Shown here: in pieces, positions 35,203 to 45,009 of the stretch
Layout of the letters: each line of letters opens with the position of its first letter
Numbering within the stretch: the first letter of the stretch is position 1
NCBI RefSeq assembly: GCF_029589055.1
Contig: NZ_JARQZP010000010.1
Span: 1-47,316 of the forward strand
Source: Vibrio hannami
Lineage (GTDB): Bacteria; Pseudomonadota; Gammaproteobacteria; Enterobacterales; Vibrionaceae
Direction of reading: 5' to 3'
DNA: 47,316 nt
Program-made: the position numbers and the translations under genes
The notes under the pieces: generated by a model
Told to the model about the DNA's origin: nothing
Seen by the model: the letters and a program-made list of their open reading frames with translations, nothing else
Database searches by the model: none

Positions 35203-35895
35203 TACGACCCCTTGGATGGAATATAATCTATGCCGGGCCGCAAGCGCTGCTGCGGGCGCCCAACGAGATCAATCGGTTCGCTTTTGATCATGCCTTGGCG
35301 TTTCAAGATGGTGTCTGCACGTTGCTGCGCCATCGTGAGCTTGAGCCTCAGCGTCAGCCTGGTTGTTGCGCCCAAGAATTTCGGCAGCGGCACGCAGAAC
35401 GATTACATCTGCATCCAGCGTGCAAACATCGTCATCCTCCACCATACCCCCCAAAGATGCTTGCCCTGTCACTTGCAAGGTTTGCTCGACGTTTCCAATG
35501 GGCCAAACCTCGAACTGTGTGGGCCGATCGGCGCGAACCTCGTACCGCATGATTGGCTCAGCGCGATGGTTGCTGTTGTAGATTGATCGCTCTCGCGGAG
35601 AAATCTTGTGGTTCACGGGAAGCCAGTCATCCCCATACGCCACGACCACTTGGGTAATCATCGTGAAGTTGATCGTAGAGGGGAGGGCCACATACTGCGT
35701 GTCAGCAGGAATGGTCACAAGCACTTCAAGCTCGCGCGTGGGCCAATCATCTGACATTGCCATGCCGCGCTCGGTGCGATTGATGATCTGGTTCAGGCGG
35801 GCCTTGTTGAAAGCCGAATGGCCGGAACCTTGGGAGATCCCGGCCTCAATGGCCACTTCATCACGCAGGGTGGCGAGTGTGATCCCGCTGCGCAT
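35202..35895 (-). CDS. Head-tail adaptor (T7 gp11-like), frameshifted
   Basis: ATG 35895 (MRSGITLATLRDEVAIEAGI). Contains NQIINRTERGMAMSDDWPTR and RYEVRADRPTQFEVWPIGNV, then, after a change near 35345, TMAQQRADTILKRQGMIKSE and the end RPGIDYIPSKGS. About 231 residues. The pattern (N..I.RT...L....DWP.....) is that of podoviral tail tubular A/adaptor proteins, which bind the portal. Its stop overlaps the start of the nozzle gene. Confidence 0.7.
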
Positions 35896-36086
35896 TTACT
35901 TGGCGGCTTCTTGGCGGGCTTGGCGGCGTCCTTCTCCGCTTCGGCCTTTGCTTCGGCGTCGGCCTTTGCTTCGGCGGCGCGCTCCTCCATCAGCTTGATG
36001 GTGGCATGATCAAAGGCTTCCTCGGGCAGCTCAAGGTCGGAAACACTTTTCGGAAGGCCGCGGTTGCCGGGATAGATGTCGCTCAC
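35896..36086 (-). CDS. Small Lys/Ala-rich structural protein, frameshifted
   Basis: A GTG at 36086 overlaps the previous stop (GTGA): VSDIYPGNRGLPKSVSDLEL, PEEAFDHATIKLMEERAAEA, then KADAEAKAEAEKDAAKPAK. One indel near 35905 gives a TAA just before the adaptor ATG. About 63 residues. The alternating K/A/E tail is a coiled coil or disordered arm. Unknown head-completion role. Confidence 0.5.
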
Positions 36087-36337
36087 GCGGGCGGGCTGCC
36101 ATACACGGAACGCAGGCGGTCGATCTCCACGGTGCTGTTGACATCCACCTGACCGACAACGACCGCATTGGCGATGCAGCACAGATCAGCGCCGCCCTCG
36201 CTCACGTCATTGATCGCGCGAATGATGGGGATTTCCGTAGCGCGCAAGGCGCCGGGACCGGCCTTGACGACTTCGGTGGCGCCATGGCCCCCGTCTTGCA
36301 GGATTTTGACGGTGCATTGGATCAGGTCAATTTTCAT
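36083..36337 (-). CDS. Small hypothetical head protein
   Basis: An intact 84-residue frame, MKIDLIQCTVKILQDGGHGA, beta-rich (EIPIIRAINDVSEGGADLCC, VVVGQVDVNSTVEIDRLRSV). It directly follows the capsid gene, a place often held by decoration or head-completion proteins. No family recognised. Confidence 0.55.
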   Translation of the reverse strand: MKIDLIQCTVKILQDGGHGATEVVKAGPGALRATEIPIIRAINDVSEGGADLCCIANAVVVGQVDVNSTVEIDRLRSVYGSPPA

Positions 36338-36384
36338 GGGTTGTGTCCTTTGGGGTGGGACGGGTACCTGAAGGCCCCCATCGG

Positions 36385-37487
36385 TTATGCGATTTCCAGA
36401 ACCGCCGACGAGTTGCGGCGACGTGCCACCATCTGCCCCGTGCAGAGCAGGGATTGGTGGAACACAAACTGGTTGTAGGGGCGCTGCGGCGTGCGACGGC
36501 GCTTCCAGTCACCCTCAAGAGGCTTGAGCATGATGTCGGAGCTGTCCCAGATGTAGGCGTACTTCGACCGGCCAAGGTCATCGAGGGTGGGATCGTACAC
36601 GACCGGCACCTTCTTGAAGTACATTTCACCCATGGAGCCATCTTGCGCCTTGGTGAAGCCCGTGTCCGAGTAGTTGCCGTTTGCCCGGATCTCCATTTCC
36701 ATCGCCTCGATGAAGTCAGAACCGGCCATAAAGCAGTCAGGACGCCCGCCAAAGCGACGGAGTTGACGCCAGAGCGTTTGCAGCTGTGTCAGCAGTGCGC
36801 CGCCGTTGGTCGCAGATGCCGTGATCCGGTTGCCGCCAAAGTTAGCGTCAAACGAAGCCGCACCATTGAACGCCGCCGTGAAGGCGTAGTTGCGCCAGCG
36901 CGGATAGGTCACGTTGCTTACACCCCCGCACGTCCCGAGCGTCGGAATGTCCAGAATGAACGACCGGATGCCGGCAAGCGCGGAGGTGCTCTACCGAACC
37001 GTCGCCCCAGAGCAAGTTGTTCATGGTCTTGGCGTATTGCTCCACGTAGTCAGCGTTTGCTTCTTCGAGAACATTGGCCAGCATGATCATGCCGCGGTCT
37101 TTCTTGCCCATCTGGTTGAGCGGGCGCGGTTGGTCCTGCACCAGAATGCCCTGACCTTGAGCCTCGGTTTCCGAGAGCGTCAGACCAATGTGGTGTTCAC
37201 GCCAGATCCACTCGCCCCGCAGGCCGTTGCCGGGGTTGTAGAAATTCACCGTGTCGGTGTGCGAGAAACCCGTGACGCCATCATTCGTGCCACCAGCGCC
37301 GGTCTCCATCTTGAGGCCGATGCTGATTTTCTCCTTACCGCCCGGGAAAGGCTTGGCCTTGCCTCGAACTTGGAAAGGAGCGGCTTGTCCTGGATGCCGC
37401 TGTTGAAAAGGCCATCACGCAGGTAGAAATCCAGCGTGGTGGCTTGGTAGTGCGCGATTTGCGCTGCAGAGAACCCTTCTGGGACAT
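36385..37487 (-). CDS. Major capsid protein (N4-gp56/DUF4043-like), frameshifted
   Basis: ATG 37487 with AAGGAT upstream. The frame after the start needs one change to give GFSAAQIAHYQATTLDFYLR DGLFNSGIQDKPLL, then (change near 37375) KPFPGGKEKISIGLKMETGA, NPGNGLRGEWIWREHHIGLT, MIMLANVLEEANADYVEQYA and, after another near 36985, GIRSFILDIPTLGTCGGVSN, FGGRPDCFMAGSDFIEAMEM, DDLGRSKYAYIWDSSDIMLK and RRNSSAVLEIA. About 367 residues. HK97-fold capsid family by pattern, placed after the scaffold. Confidence 0.75.
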
Positions 37488-37504
37488 CTGTTAGATCCTT
37501 GTAT

Positions 37505-38593
37505 TCAGCCCGCCAGTGGGTTTGCCGTCATCGCATCAAGTGCGGACTTCGGCGCTGGCGTTGCCGGTTGGGAACGGCTTGTGCTGGAAGGTGTCGGCAT
37601 GGTCGCGGGACGCGCGGGGCGAACAGAATTGGCCTTCACCAACTCATAAGCCCGGTCGATCAGCGCAACGCCCTGCTCGGGCGTCGTGACTGTCGCACCC
37701 ATTTCGAGCATGGCCTTCACCTGTTGCTGCACAAGAGGCGATTTCTGGGCGAAATCAGGATCTTCGGCGCGTAGAGCGGCTTCCCGCTGCTGAACGGCTG
37801 TGGCAATGGCCTGTTGCGTGGCCTGCTGACTTTGAGCGGTCTGCTGTTGCTCGGCGTGCTTCCTTGCGGCCTCGGCCTGCGCTTGCTTCGTTTGAGCTTG
37901 CGCGCGGGCGCGGGTGAGTTCTCGTGCATCGTCCTCGGTAATATACCCATCTTCGACCCGCTTCTGCAGATCTTCGGGGAGCACGGCTGCCAAGCGCCTG
38001 TTGTGCTTGATTGAACCAAGGACCAACCATTTCCACGAATGCCTTGTAATCCCCTTTGGAGAGGGCCGCCATGGCATTGAACGCCAAGGTGACGTTCTGT
38101 GGCTCGATGTTGTTGTCCTGCACAAAGGTTTGCAGCTGCGTGAACCGTTGTTCCACTTCCTGCAGGCGCGGCATGTCGGATTGAGCCTCTTGGAGAGCGG
38201 CTTCGGCTTTGCGAGTTCCGCGTATTCAAGTGACCAATGCGTTGCTGGACGCTTTTGGGGAGTTTCTTGAACTCAGCATCGGGGATGCGGTGTTCATCTT
38301 CGGGTTCACCATCGGTCTCGGTTTCTGCCGTGGCCGATTGCTCGTCGTCTTTGCCTTCCTGATCTTGCTCGGACGCTTCTGCCTCGCCTTCCGGCTCAGC
38401 TTCCTCCTCGTCACCGCTGTCAGCCTCATCTGGCTGGGATTGATCGGTGTCAGGGAGCCTCGCTTTCGACAAGAATGTCTACAAGCGATTTTTCCGCATC
38501 CGTTGCATCTGACGAAGATGCACCATCCGTCGCGTCTGGTGAGGACGCCGTTTCCACCACCGCATCGAGTGCAGTCTCGTCGTTCTGAGCCAT
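37505..38593 (-). CDS. Scaffolding protein, frameshifted
   Basis: ATG 38593 (MAQNDETALDAVVETASSPD). The N-terminal 120 residues are highly acidic (DSGDEEEAEPEGEAEASEQD), followed by DAEFKKLPKSVQQRIGHLN, a coiled coil (SDMPRLQEVEQRFTQLQTFV), DYKAFVEMVGPWFNQAQQAL, LPEDLQKRVEDGYITEDDAR, a Gln/Ala-rich coil and the end DAMTANPLAG. About 362 residues with changes near 38460, 38190 and 37990. Acidic, coiled and directly before the capsid gene: the classic scaffold. Confidence 0.7.
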
Positions 38594-38637
38594 GTTTTCC
38601 TACCTGGTTCACTGATGCGGCAGGGATGCTCAGAAAT

Positions 38638-40653
38638 TTAAGTTACGGGAAGCGCAGCGGAGTTTGGCCCGGCTGCCAGGGGCATATTTGGCTGCGGCGC
38701 ATTTGCGGCCCCGCCCTGCCCCGGTTGAGCGCCGCCGCCGTTGGCCATGGCTTGCGCTTGGCCGTTCATGGCGACAATGGACAGAGCGCTCATATCCAGA
38801 GCGTCCTCGTAGTCAATCCGGTCATCAAGCACGCGGATCAGATACTTCATCACCCACTCGGGGCTGACGCCGGGGATCTGGAACAACAGCGGCACAATGC
38901 GCTCGGCCACCTGCATGTCGACGCCTTGGTTTTGCATGGCCCGACGATCCTGCTACGACTTCGAGCCTCAATTTCATCTGCGATTGCCTGCATGTCGGGC
39001 GTTGGCCAAAGAGCGCCGGTCTCGACAATGCGCGTGACACGCTCTGCATCCATTTCCTGCAAAAGAATTTGCCCGCCTGCCCGGGCCATTTCAGTAAGAA
39101 GGTCATCCAATTCATCCGTGGATGATCCCAAGACGGACTGCCGGCTGCCTTCCGCGATGTTGCTTTCCGTGGCCGTGGCGTTGGACGTTCCACCCAAATT
39201 GGCCTCTTGCGTGCCGACAGAGCGCAGCACGTCTTGGAACGCAGGCCCGGTGTTGTAGAGATTGGGGTCGATCGCGCTGACAGGGAACGGCTGCAACAGG
39301 TCGGAAATCTTCTGGCCTTGGGCGAGTGCCAGCAATGGAATTACCGAATGCGCCGTGCGTGCCGAAAGAGTTTTGGCGTCGACATCAGGCAGTGACTTCG
39401 ACGCCACCCATCCCGGTCGCGCAGCGTGACGGTGATCGCGCAAGGCCTCACCGGCACGGTTGATCTCGGCTTGCTGTGACAGCATCAAATCTACGTCAGA
39501 GGGCGGGAATGGGTCATCCCCATCATCCATCGCGTTGGGGGCAAAGACGAACCACGGGTAGAACCGATCTGTGTAGGTCGTGGGCGTGTGCGGCCTCGAC
39601 AAGGTAATCGTTGTGGCCATCGCACACCACGCAAACCGTGCCGGTTTGCTTGTCCCAAATTTCAAAGACGCAGGCGACCTCTCGCTGTGGGCGCCTTCTT
39701 CGCCGCCGATCTTGTAGGTTTCGTGCGACCCGGTGACATCAACTTTGTAGATCGCTTTGATCTGATCGGTGGTCAGCTCGTACTTTTCGGATACGCGCGA
39801 ACACCCGACAAAGCCGGGAAGGTAGGTTAGATTGCGGTCGGGGATGATGTTGCGGCTGTCGGGATAGTCAAGACGCAGGCCTTCGCTCACGACGATCTGC
39901 TCTTGCTCCTCGATCACCTTGACCATTTGTAACAGCTGTTCGTACTCAGCCTCGTTTTCATGGATTTCGCCATCTTGCAGATCGGAGGCAAGACGTTCGA
40001 TTTCGGCAATGCGCTGCATATGGCTCGCCACTTGAGCCTGCCCGTCAGGGGAAAGCTCATTGGCCCGCTGGAAGGTCTGCTTGAAGTAGGCAACGCCGTT
40101 GATCAAAGACGACCGAACCTGCTTCTTCATCATTTTCTTGGTGGGCTGCTCCTGCTCCTTGATCTCGTATTCGTAGAGAATGGACAGGGTTTTCCCCATG
40201 CGCTCCGTCTGCTCGGACATCGTGCGCGACTGTTGAGCATCCGCGAGAATTGCCATGGCGGCTTGCTGTTGAGTGATCTCGCCGCCACCGGCCAGCATTT
40301 GCTTCGCCACCTGCAATTGCTGAGCCGTTCCATCCCACACCGACGACATCAGGCGTTTGGATTTCTTGAACCGGAACCGCGGGTTTTTGGCGTAGAGGGC
40401 CGCCGTGCGCTGCTGCACGTGGCGCATCGTAATGTTGGCAACGTAGGGTCGATCAGGGTCCGACATCATTTTCTTGTCGAGGTTGGGCCATTGGTAGCCA
40501 GCGGGAGAATTTCCGCCAGAACTGCATCCGATCAAAGGCATACGTCCAATGCGTCTGATCTTGCTTCACGCCATCAATGAGGCTTTGCACCTGCTCGGCG
40601 CGGGAGGGGGCAAGATTGGCCTTGTCGCCACGCTGGATGTCGCTTTCGGTCAT
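38638..40653 (-). CDS. Portal protein, frameshifted
   Basis: ATG 40653 (MTESDIQRGDKANLAPSRAE). Contains VANITMRHVQQRTAALYAKN PRFRF, a long coiled region (QQAAMAILADAQQSRTMSEQ), KKQVRSSLINGVAYFKQTFQ, DYPDSRNIIPDRNLTYLPGF, FYPWFVFAPNAMDDGDDPFP PSDVDLMLSQQAEINR and C-terminal QIPGVSPEWVMKYLIRVLDD with a Gly/Pro tail. About 670 residues with changes near 40510, 39700, 39450 and 38935. Size and segments fit the large podoviral portal (BPP-1/BcepC6B type). It lies just after TerL. Confidence 0.75.
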
Positions 40654-40697
40654 GGAGGATCCTCTTTTTGCCCAAATACCGAATGCAGGGAGTTACA

Positions 40698-42278
40698 TCA
40701 CCAGCCCCGCGCGCGACCGCCGTTGCCAGTATTGGCGGCTTCTGCAGCCCATTGCTGCTTCATGTGGCCAAACGTACCGGGTTCTGACCCGCGCGTGTTG
40801 ATCACCGATCCGGCCTCAAAAACATCGTTCATCCGCATACCGATGTTGGACACGGTGTCCACAAAGTCATCGTATCGTCCGTTGGGGAACTTTAGCATTT
40901 CGGCCTTGGCGTCACCCCACCACGGAGCAAACCGTGGAAACCGGATCAAGCCTTGGGCGGCGCGGGCGCGGGCGGCGTGAGCATATTGCACTTTGTCTTG
41001 GGTCCGCATTTCCATCATGAACGGGACATAGACGCCTTCTTCGCTCATGCGGGCGTCGATGAACGGGCCAATAGAGCGGGCAATCTGCCCTTTTTCCGCA
41101 TACCAGAATGTGGGTTTGTGCTTTTTGATCACTTCGATCACATGCTCGACAGCAAGGTTAGAGGCCACGCGCTCCCAGAACACATCGGGCATAATCCACG
41201 CGATACCGCGCTCGCAAATGCCATAGGGGATGATGCAGGTGCGGTCTGCGTAGTTTTTGGTGGAGACTGCGTGGTCCGAAGTGGCAAACATCGTCAAGCG
41301 CTCGGCGTAGCTCGTGTGGGTCATACTCATAAATCCCGTCGAATTGGTAGAAGGCGCCTTCCTGCGGAATGGGGTTGGACTGGTAGAGCGCGGCAAAGCC
41401 CATAGGGTCGGCGTCCCGCATTTCATCCAGGTACCTTATGCCAAACTTTGAGGGCCAAAGGGCCGCGCCGACTTCACGCCCAAGAGGGTCATCTTCCGTG
41501 GCGATGGCGGCAAGGTTGGTCACGTTGAAGTCTTTGGCCAGCTTTTCGGAAAACACAGGGTTGTTTGGATCGGTTAGGCTACCGGGAAGGTCATCGTCTT
41601 GTCCAGCGCGTTTGAGAGATCAGGATAGCGGCCTTGTCGCTGTGCCGGCGGGTCAGCAGGGTTTTGGTGAACCACTGCCACAGATCCTCACGGAGCCTCG
41701 GGGTTGCGGGCTTCTTTGTCGTCCTTGATCGGGTCATCCAGAATGATCAGGTCGGCGCCGCGCCCTGTCATGGTAGAGCGCCGCCCCAAGGGGTACAGAT
41801 TGCCGCCGGATGCGTTTGTGAGGCGCCCCTCGGCGGTCTTTTTGAGGCGAAAGTCTGGGAAAATTTGCTTAAAGCGCTGAGATTGGATGATCTCGCGGAT
41901 CTCGATGCCGAAATCGCCGGCAAAGTTTTCGTTGTATGTGGCCACGAAGATGTCGCGCTCGGGGGTGGCGTCCCAATACCAAGCAGCAAAGCGCCGCGTG
42001 CAAAGCTCGGACTTACCGTGCCGTGGGGGTGCGTTAAGGATTTCTTTTTGAGCCTCGCCGCTCTCAATCCCCATGGCGGTTTTAGCCATGAGGCGGTGGT
42101 GCGGCTGTGCGTCATATCGGGTGCGATGCGGATTGGACATATCCCGCTCGACCGGCATGGTCATTTCCGCAAACCGGATCAGGTCGTCGCGCGCGTCCTG
42201 CAATGCCGCCTCGTATTCGAGGAGGTGCAGCAAGCGCTCCATTTGCTGGCGGACTGTTGGGGCGGACTTCTTGGGCAT
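40698..42278 (-). CDS. terL: Terminase large subunit, frameshifted
   Basis: ATG 42278 (MPKKSAPTVRQQMERLLHLL). ATPase domain: LNAPPRHGKSELCTRRFAAW (Walker A), TYNENFAGDFGIEIREIIQS, RSTMTGRGADLIILDDPIKD (Walker B) and ILISQTRW. Nuclease domain: MFATSDHAVSTKNYAD (first acidic motif), WYAEKGQIARSIGPFIDARM and GRYDDFVDTVSNIG (last acidic motif). About 525 residues with changes near 41700, 41590 and 41300. It packages DNA through the portal encoded next. No terS is adjacent. Confidence 0.9.
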
Positions 42279-42299
42279 GGCCTTCTTTCGAAAGGGTGG

Positions 42300-42617
42300 T
42301 TAGTCGCGCGGCGGGTCGCCTCGAAGGTGCCTTCCAGAACGCAGCATCAATTCATTGTACGACCACTGCGACGTGAGAGCCGCCTTTTCCGCTGCGTCAC
42401 GCGTTTTTTTGCTCTCGGCTATCAGCTCACGCAGGGTCAATATGATCTCGTTTTCCTCAACGGTCTTAAATTCCTCTTCGACCTTTGATATCCGGTCCTC
42501 AATCCCGCTTGGCGTTCTACCGTTGGCCTTTCCGCGGCTATGGGCGATGATCGCGCTCAAGACCGTTGTGACGCCAACAACAAGAGCAACTTGGACCTCA
42601 ATTGCTAGGTTCTGCAC
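42300..42617 (-). CDS. Membrane-anchored coiled-coil protein (XhlA-like)
   Basis: GTG 42617 (MQNLAIEVQVALVVGVTTVL) gives one N-terminal membrane helix, then a coiled coil (EDRISKVEEEFKTVEENEII) and a charged tail. 105 residues. It overlaps the previous gene by 20 bp and follows the lysis genes. The layout is like XhlA/hemolysin-type lysis accessory proteins, reversed in helix order; tentative. Confidence 0.5.
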   Translation of the reverse strand: MQNLAIEVQVALVVGVTTVLSAIIAHSRGKANGRTPSGIEDRISKVEEEFKTVEENEIILTLRELIAESKKTRDAAEKAALTSQWSYNELMLRSGRHLRGDPPRD

Positions 42618-43051
42618 GCGCCTGCCCTCGTTCGTATTCTAGGCGGATAGCGCAATACATGCCCATGACCGCACCAAGTCCCTGAGCCGTCCATGCCTGC
42701 CATGCCTGCCATGCCTGCCATGAGGCATTAGAGAGAGGCACAAGGTAAAAAGCTACAGCAAGGGCCGCAAAGAGCGCTGCGAGGGCCGTGCTGCACACAA
42801 AGAGTGTCTCAGGGCTACGCTTCCAGTTGCCGTTTCGCGCCAAAGCCACAAGGCTCAGAATGCCCACACCAAGCGAAGGCCACGCCCCAAGCGTGCGCAC
42901 CCATGAGCGCTGCCAGTCCATCGTAGACGCTCGATGCAAAAGCGTGCGGGAAAAACAGGAAGCCAAGGCCCCGGCGAACTGCCTCAATCGCAAGAATGAA
43001 CAGAAACGGTCGCGCACCCCATCCCCAAATGTTGTAGAGGAAGTGCCTCAC
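42598..43051 (-). CDS. Multi-pass membrane protein with WQA repeats, frameshifted
   Basis: GTG 43051 (VRHFLYNIWGWGARPFLFIL) overlaps the stop inferred for the o-spanin. After a change near 42895 it continues LGVGILSLVALARNGNWKRS, ALAALFAALAVAFYLVPLS and the repeat WQAWQAWQAW, then AQGLGAVMGMYCAIRLEYE. Three or four membrane helices, about 151 residues. Its place in the lysis cassette suggests a holin/antiholin or exclusion role. Confidence 0.5.
42692..42722. repeat. 9-bp tandem repeat (CATGCCTGC)x3
   Basis: Three perfect copies of CATGCCTGC plus CATG, encoding tandem Trp-Gln-Ala in the membrane protein. A length change of one unit adds or removes three residues without a frame change. Confidence 0.9.
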
Positions 43052-43282
43052 TGCGGCCCCCTCCACAATCTCCGCAATCGCCTCAATCTTGCCGTTGGCA
43101 CACGTCGCGCTGTTTAGCGCCTCGTAGCCAGCACCGCCAGCTCGCGGACAGTCGTTGCTTGCCGATCCGATATCGCGCACGGGGTGAGCGTTTCAGCGGG
43201 AAACGTCGGCGCGACCTCAACGAACTCCGTCTCCGCGCAGGCGGTCAAGAGTAGCGATAATATCAGGGGGTAAAGGCGCATC
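43048..43282 (-). CDS. Outer-membrane spanin lipoprotein (Rz1-like)
   Basis: ATG 43282 (MRLYPLILSLLLTACAETEF) lies inside the i-spanin gene in another frame. LLLTAC is a lipobox with Cys15 as lipidation site. The mature part (FVEVAPTFPAETLTPCAISD, TTVRELAVLAT) continues after a frame change near 43128 as LNSATCANGKIEAIAEIVEG to a stop at about 43048. About 78 residues. The nested arrangement is typical of Rz/Rz1 pairs, which fuse inner and outer membranes in the last step of lysis. Confidence 0.72.
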
Positions 43283-43537
43283 TGGGCCTCCCGTCAGTAG
43301 AGCCTCAACGGCGGATTGGTATTCTGCGGATTGCATGGCGAAGCGCTTGGCGCGTGCCGCCTCTACGTCGCGGGCAAGGCGTGCTTGTTCTCTCTCACGC
43401 TCTAGGACGCCCACAGAGCGCTCTAGGCGGGCATTGTCGGCCCGGACACTGGCAAGCTGCCGAGATTGCACAGAGTAGGCCACCAGAGCGAGTATGGCGA
43501 CTCCCCCAGCCGCAATGAGCGCCCAGCGGGTTATCAC
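43217..43537 (-). CDS. Inner-membrane spanin (Rz-like)
   Basis: An intact 106-residue frame, MITRWALIAAGGVAILALVA, one N-terminal membrane helix then a periplasmic coiled coil (RADNARLERSVGVLEREREQ ARLARDVEAARAKRF). Its 3' third overlaps the o-spanin start. The start overlaps the holin stop. Confidence 0.75.
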   Translation of the reverse strand: MITRWALIAAGGVAILALVAYSVQSRQLASVRADNARLERSVGVLEREREQARLARDVEAARAKRFAMQSAEYQSAVEALLTGGPDAPLPPDIIATLDRLRGDGVR

Positions 43538-43722
43538 GTCTTGCCGCCGTTCTTTTTGGCCCGCACGTAGATCACCTCTACTACGCCGCCAATTGCCAAG
43601 CTTAGAGCCATTACAAGGTCAGGATCTTGCGCAAGGGCCGCGCCAATCTGCGGAGAACCGATCACGCCCGCCCCCACAACGTAGCGCAAGGCGATGCGCG
43701 CCCAAGGTCCGTAGTCAATCAT
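43534..43722 (-). CDS. Putative holin
   Basis: A 62-residue frame from ATG 43722, overlapping the endolysin stop: MIDYGPWARIALRYVVGAGV, then IGAALAQDPDLVMALSLAIG, then GVVEVIYVRAKKNGGKT. Two hydrophobic segments and a basic C-terminal tail, small size, and a place between endolysin and spanin genes point to a holin. Confidence 0.65.
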   Translation of the reverse strand: MIDYGPWARIALRYVVGAGVIGSPQIGAALAQDPDLVMALSLAIGGVVEVIYVRAKKNGGKT

Positions 43723-44506
43723 GAGAACCATCCTTTCATGCGTCCCCAGAAGCCCCGTGGCGCGGGTTTCGTCTTGATCTGGGGGATTGGCTCCACATCG
43801 GGCGGGAGGGGCGTGGCGGGGGCTTTCTGTGGTCGTAGCCGGCCTCCGCCAGTGCGCGCTCAAACGCCACCGCGTAGCCGGCGTATTTACCGGCCTCAAA
43901 GTTGCCGTTCCAGACGCGCCGTGCCTTGTGGTAGTCACGGTGCGGTCCGTCTACAAAGTCAGAGAGCTTGTGGCCCGTGGCCCACCCTTCCAGCATTGGG
44001 CGCACTAGCGCCTTGGTCGAAAGCTCGCGGTGCATCATCGCTTCGGGTAATTTGATAAGGTCAACGCCAAGACGTGCGCCCCATTTCGCGTAGTTGCGCC
44101 GGCCCGTGATCTGCCCAATGCCGCGCCCGATGAACTTCCAGCCATCACCCGGCTCAGTGTTGCCGAGGTTCTTGCGCCCCCATGCTCCGCCATAGACAGT
44201 GTTCGCCAAAAGTCGTGGGTTGCCGGCCAGAACTTCGGGGGCCAAACCTTGCCGGCGCGACTTGCTGAACACCTGCTTGATCCGGGGCGCGCGATACCAG
44301 AGGCTTTCCTCAACAGGCTGCATTCTCCCGCCCGTCTCTCCGTATGCCGTGGCAAGAATGTAGGCGGTTTGGCCGAGGTCTGCGCCTTGCGCCACGCACT
44401 CCGCAATGATGCCCTCGCACCCGTCAACCTGAGCCTGCGTCAGAGACGTGCCGAACACGCCACTTTCGCGCCGGCGAAGGGCGCTGAAAAATGCCTGTAG
44501 GTTCAT
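43719..44506 (-). CDS. Endolysin (GH19/chitinase-like muramidase), frameshifted
   Basis: ATG 44506 (MNLQAFFSALRRRESGVFGT). Core: LATAYGETGGRMQPVEE with the likely catalytic Glu, VYGGAWGRKNLGNTEPGDGW KFIGRGIGQITGRRNYAKWG (GRG..QITG.NY signature) and YAVAFERALAEAGYD. A change near 43830 gives a Pro-rich end, PLPPDVEPIPQIKTKPAPRG, and a final basic FWGRMKGWFS. About 262 residues. It hydrolyses peptidoglycan once the holin opens the membrane. In the literal sequence it is in frame with the upstream DUF4376-like gene. Confidence 0.8.
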
Positions 44507-45009
44507 GTCTGACCACCCTGTTGTGATGTCCACCGCGTCCAGCGCGCCGTCATCTGCCGCTGCCATGATGTTTGCGCTCAACACCGCCTCCCGCGAAAAG
44601 CACGCTTGGATATGAGCTTCTATCGCGTTGGCCGCAGCCGTGATGGCGGCAGCATTGAGGGGCGCAAACACACCGGGCGCGAACTTCCAGCTCGCAATCG
44701 TGTAAGTCGCATCTGCCTGCGCCTTGACATACGCAGCAGTGATCTTGGCCTGTGTGACGCGATCCGTGGCAAGGGGCTGGCTATTGAACGTGATGCCGCC
44801 TTCTTCGCGCTCAAACCGATATGCAGCCAATTCCTCAAGGCGATTTGCCTTTTCTCTGCAAGGCTGAGCGTGGTGCCTCGCGTCACCACCCCATCACTCA
44901 CAGTGTCGCCCGGATAGGCCAGCGCCACTTGCGTCCAGCCTGTCAGATCCAAAGGTTCAACGCGGCTCACAACCGTGACCGTGTTTCCATCAAGTTGCAC
45001 CCACATCAT
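44503..45009 (-). CDS. DUF4376-like tail-associated protein, frameshifted
   Basis: ATG 45009 (MMWVQLDGNTVTVVSRVEPL). After a change near 44830 it reads LAAYRFEREEGGITFNSQPL, ATDRVTQAKITAAYVKAQAD, YTIASWKFAPGVFAPLNAAA and AIEAHIQACFSREAVL, the DUF4376 pattern (G....G..I.TD..SQ.KI..A......W....G....L.A..I......V..H.Q.CF). About 167 residues. Proteins of this family sit next to tail-fibre genes. The stop is taken as a TGA overlapping the endolysin ATG, which needs one base of shift. Confidence 0.6.

Noticed and set aside
36343..37086. A 247-codon plus-strand open frame
   Set aside because: Antisense to the major capsid gene, whose frames carry recognisable capsid segments.
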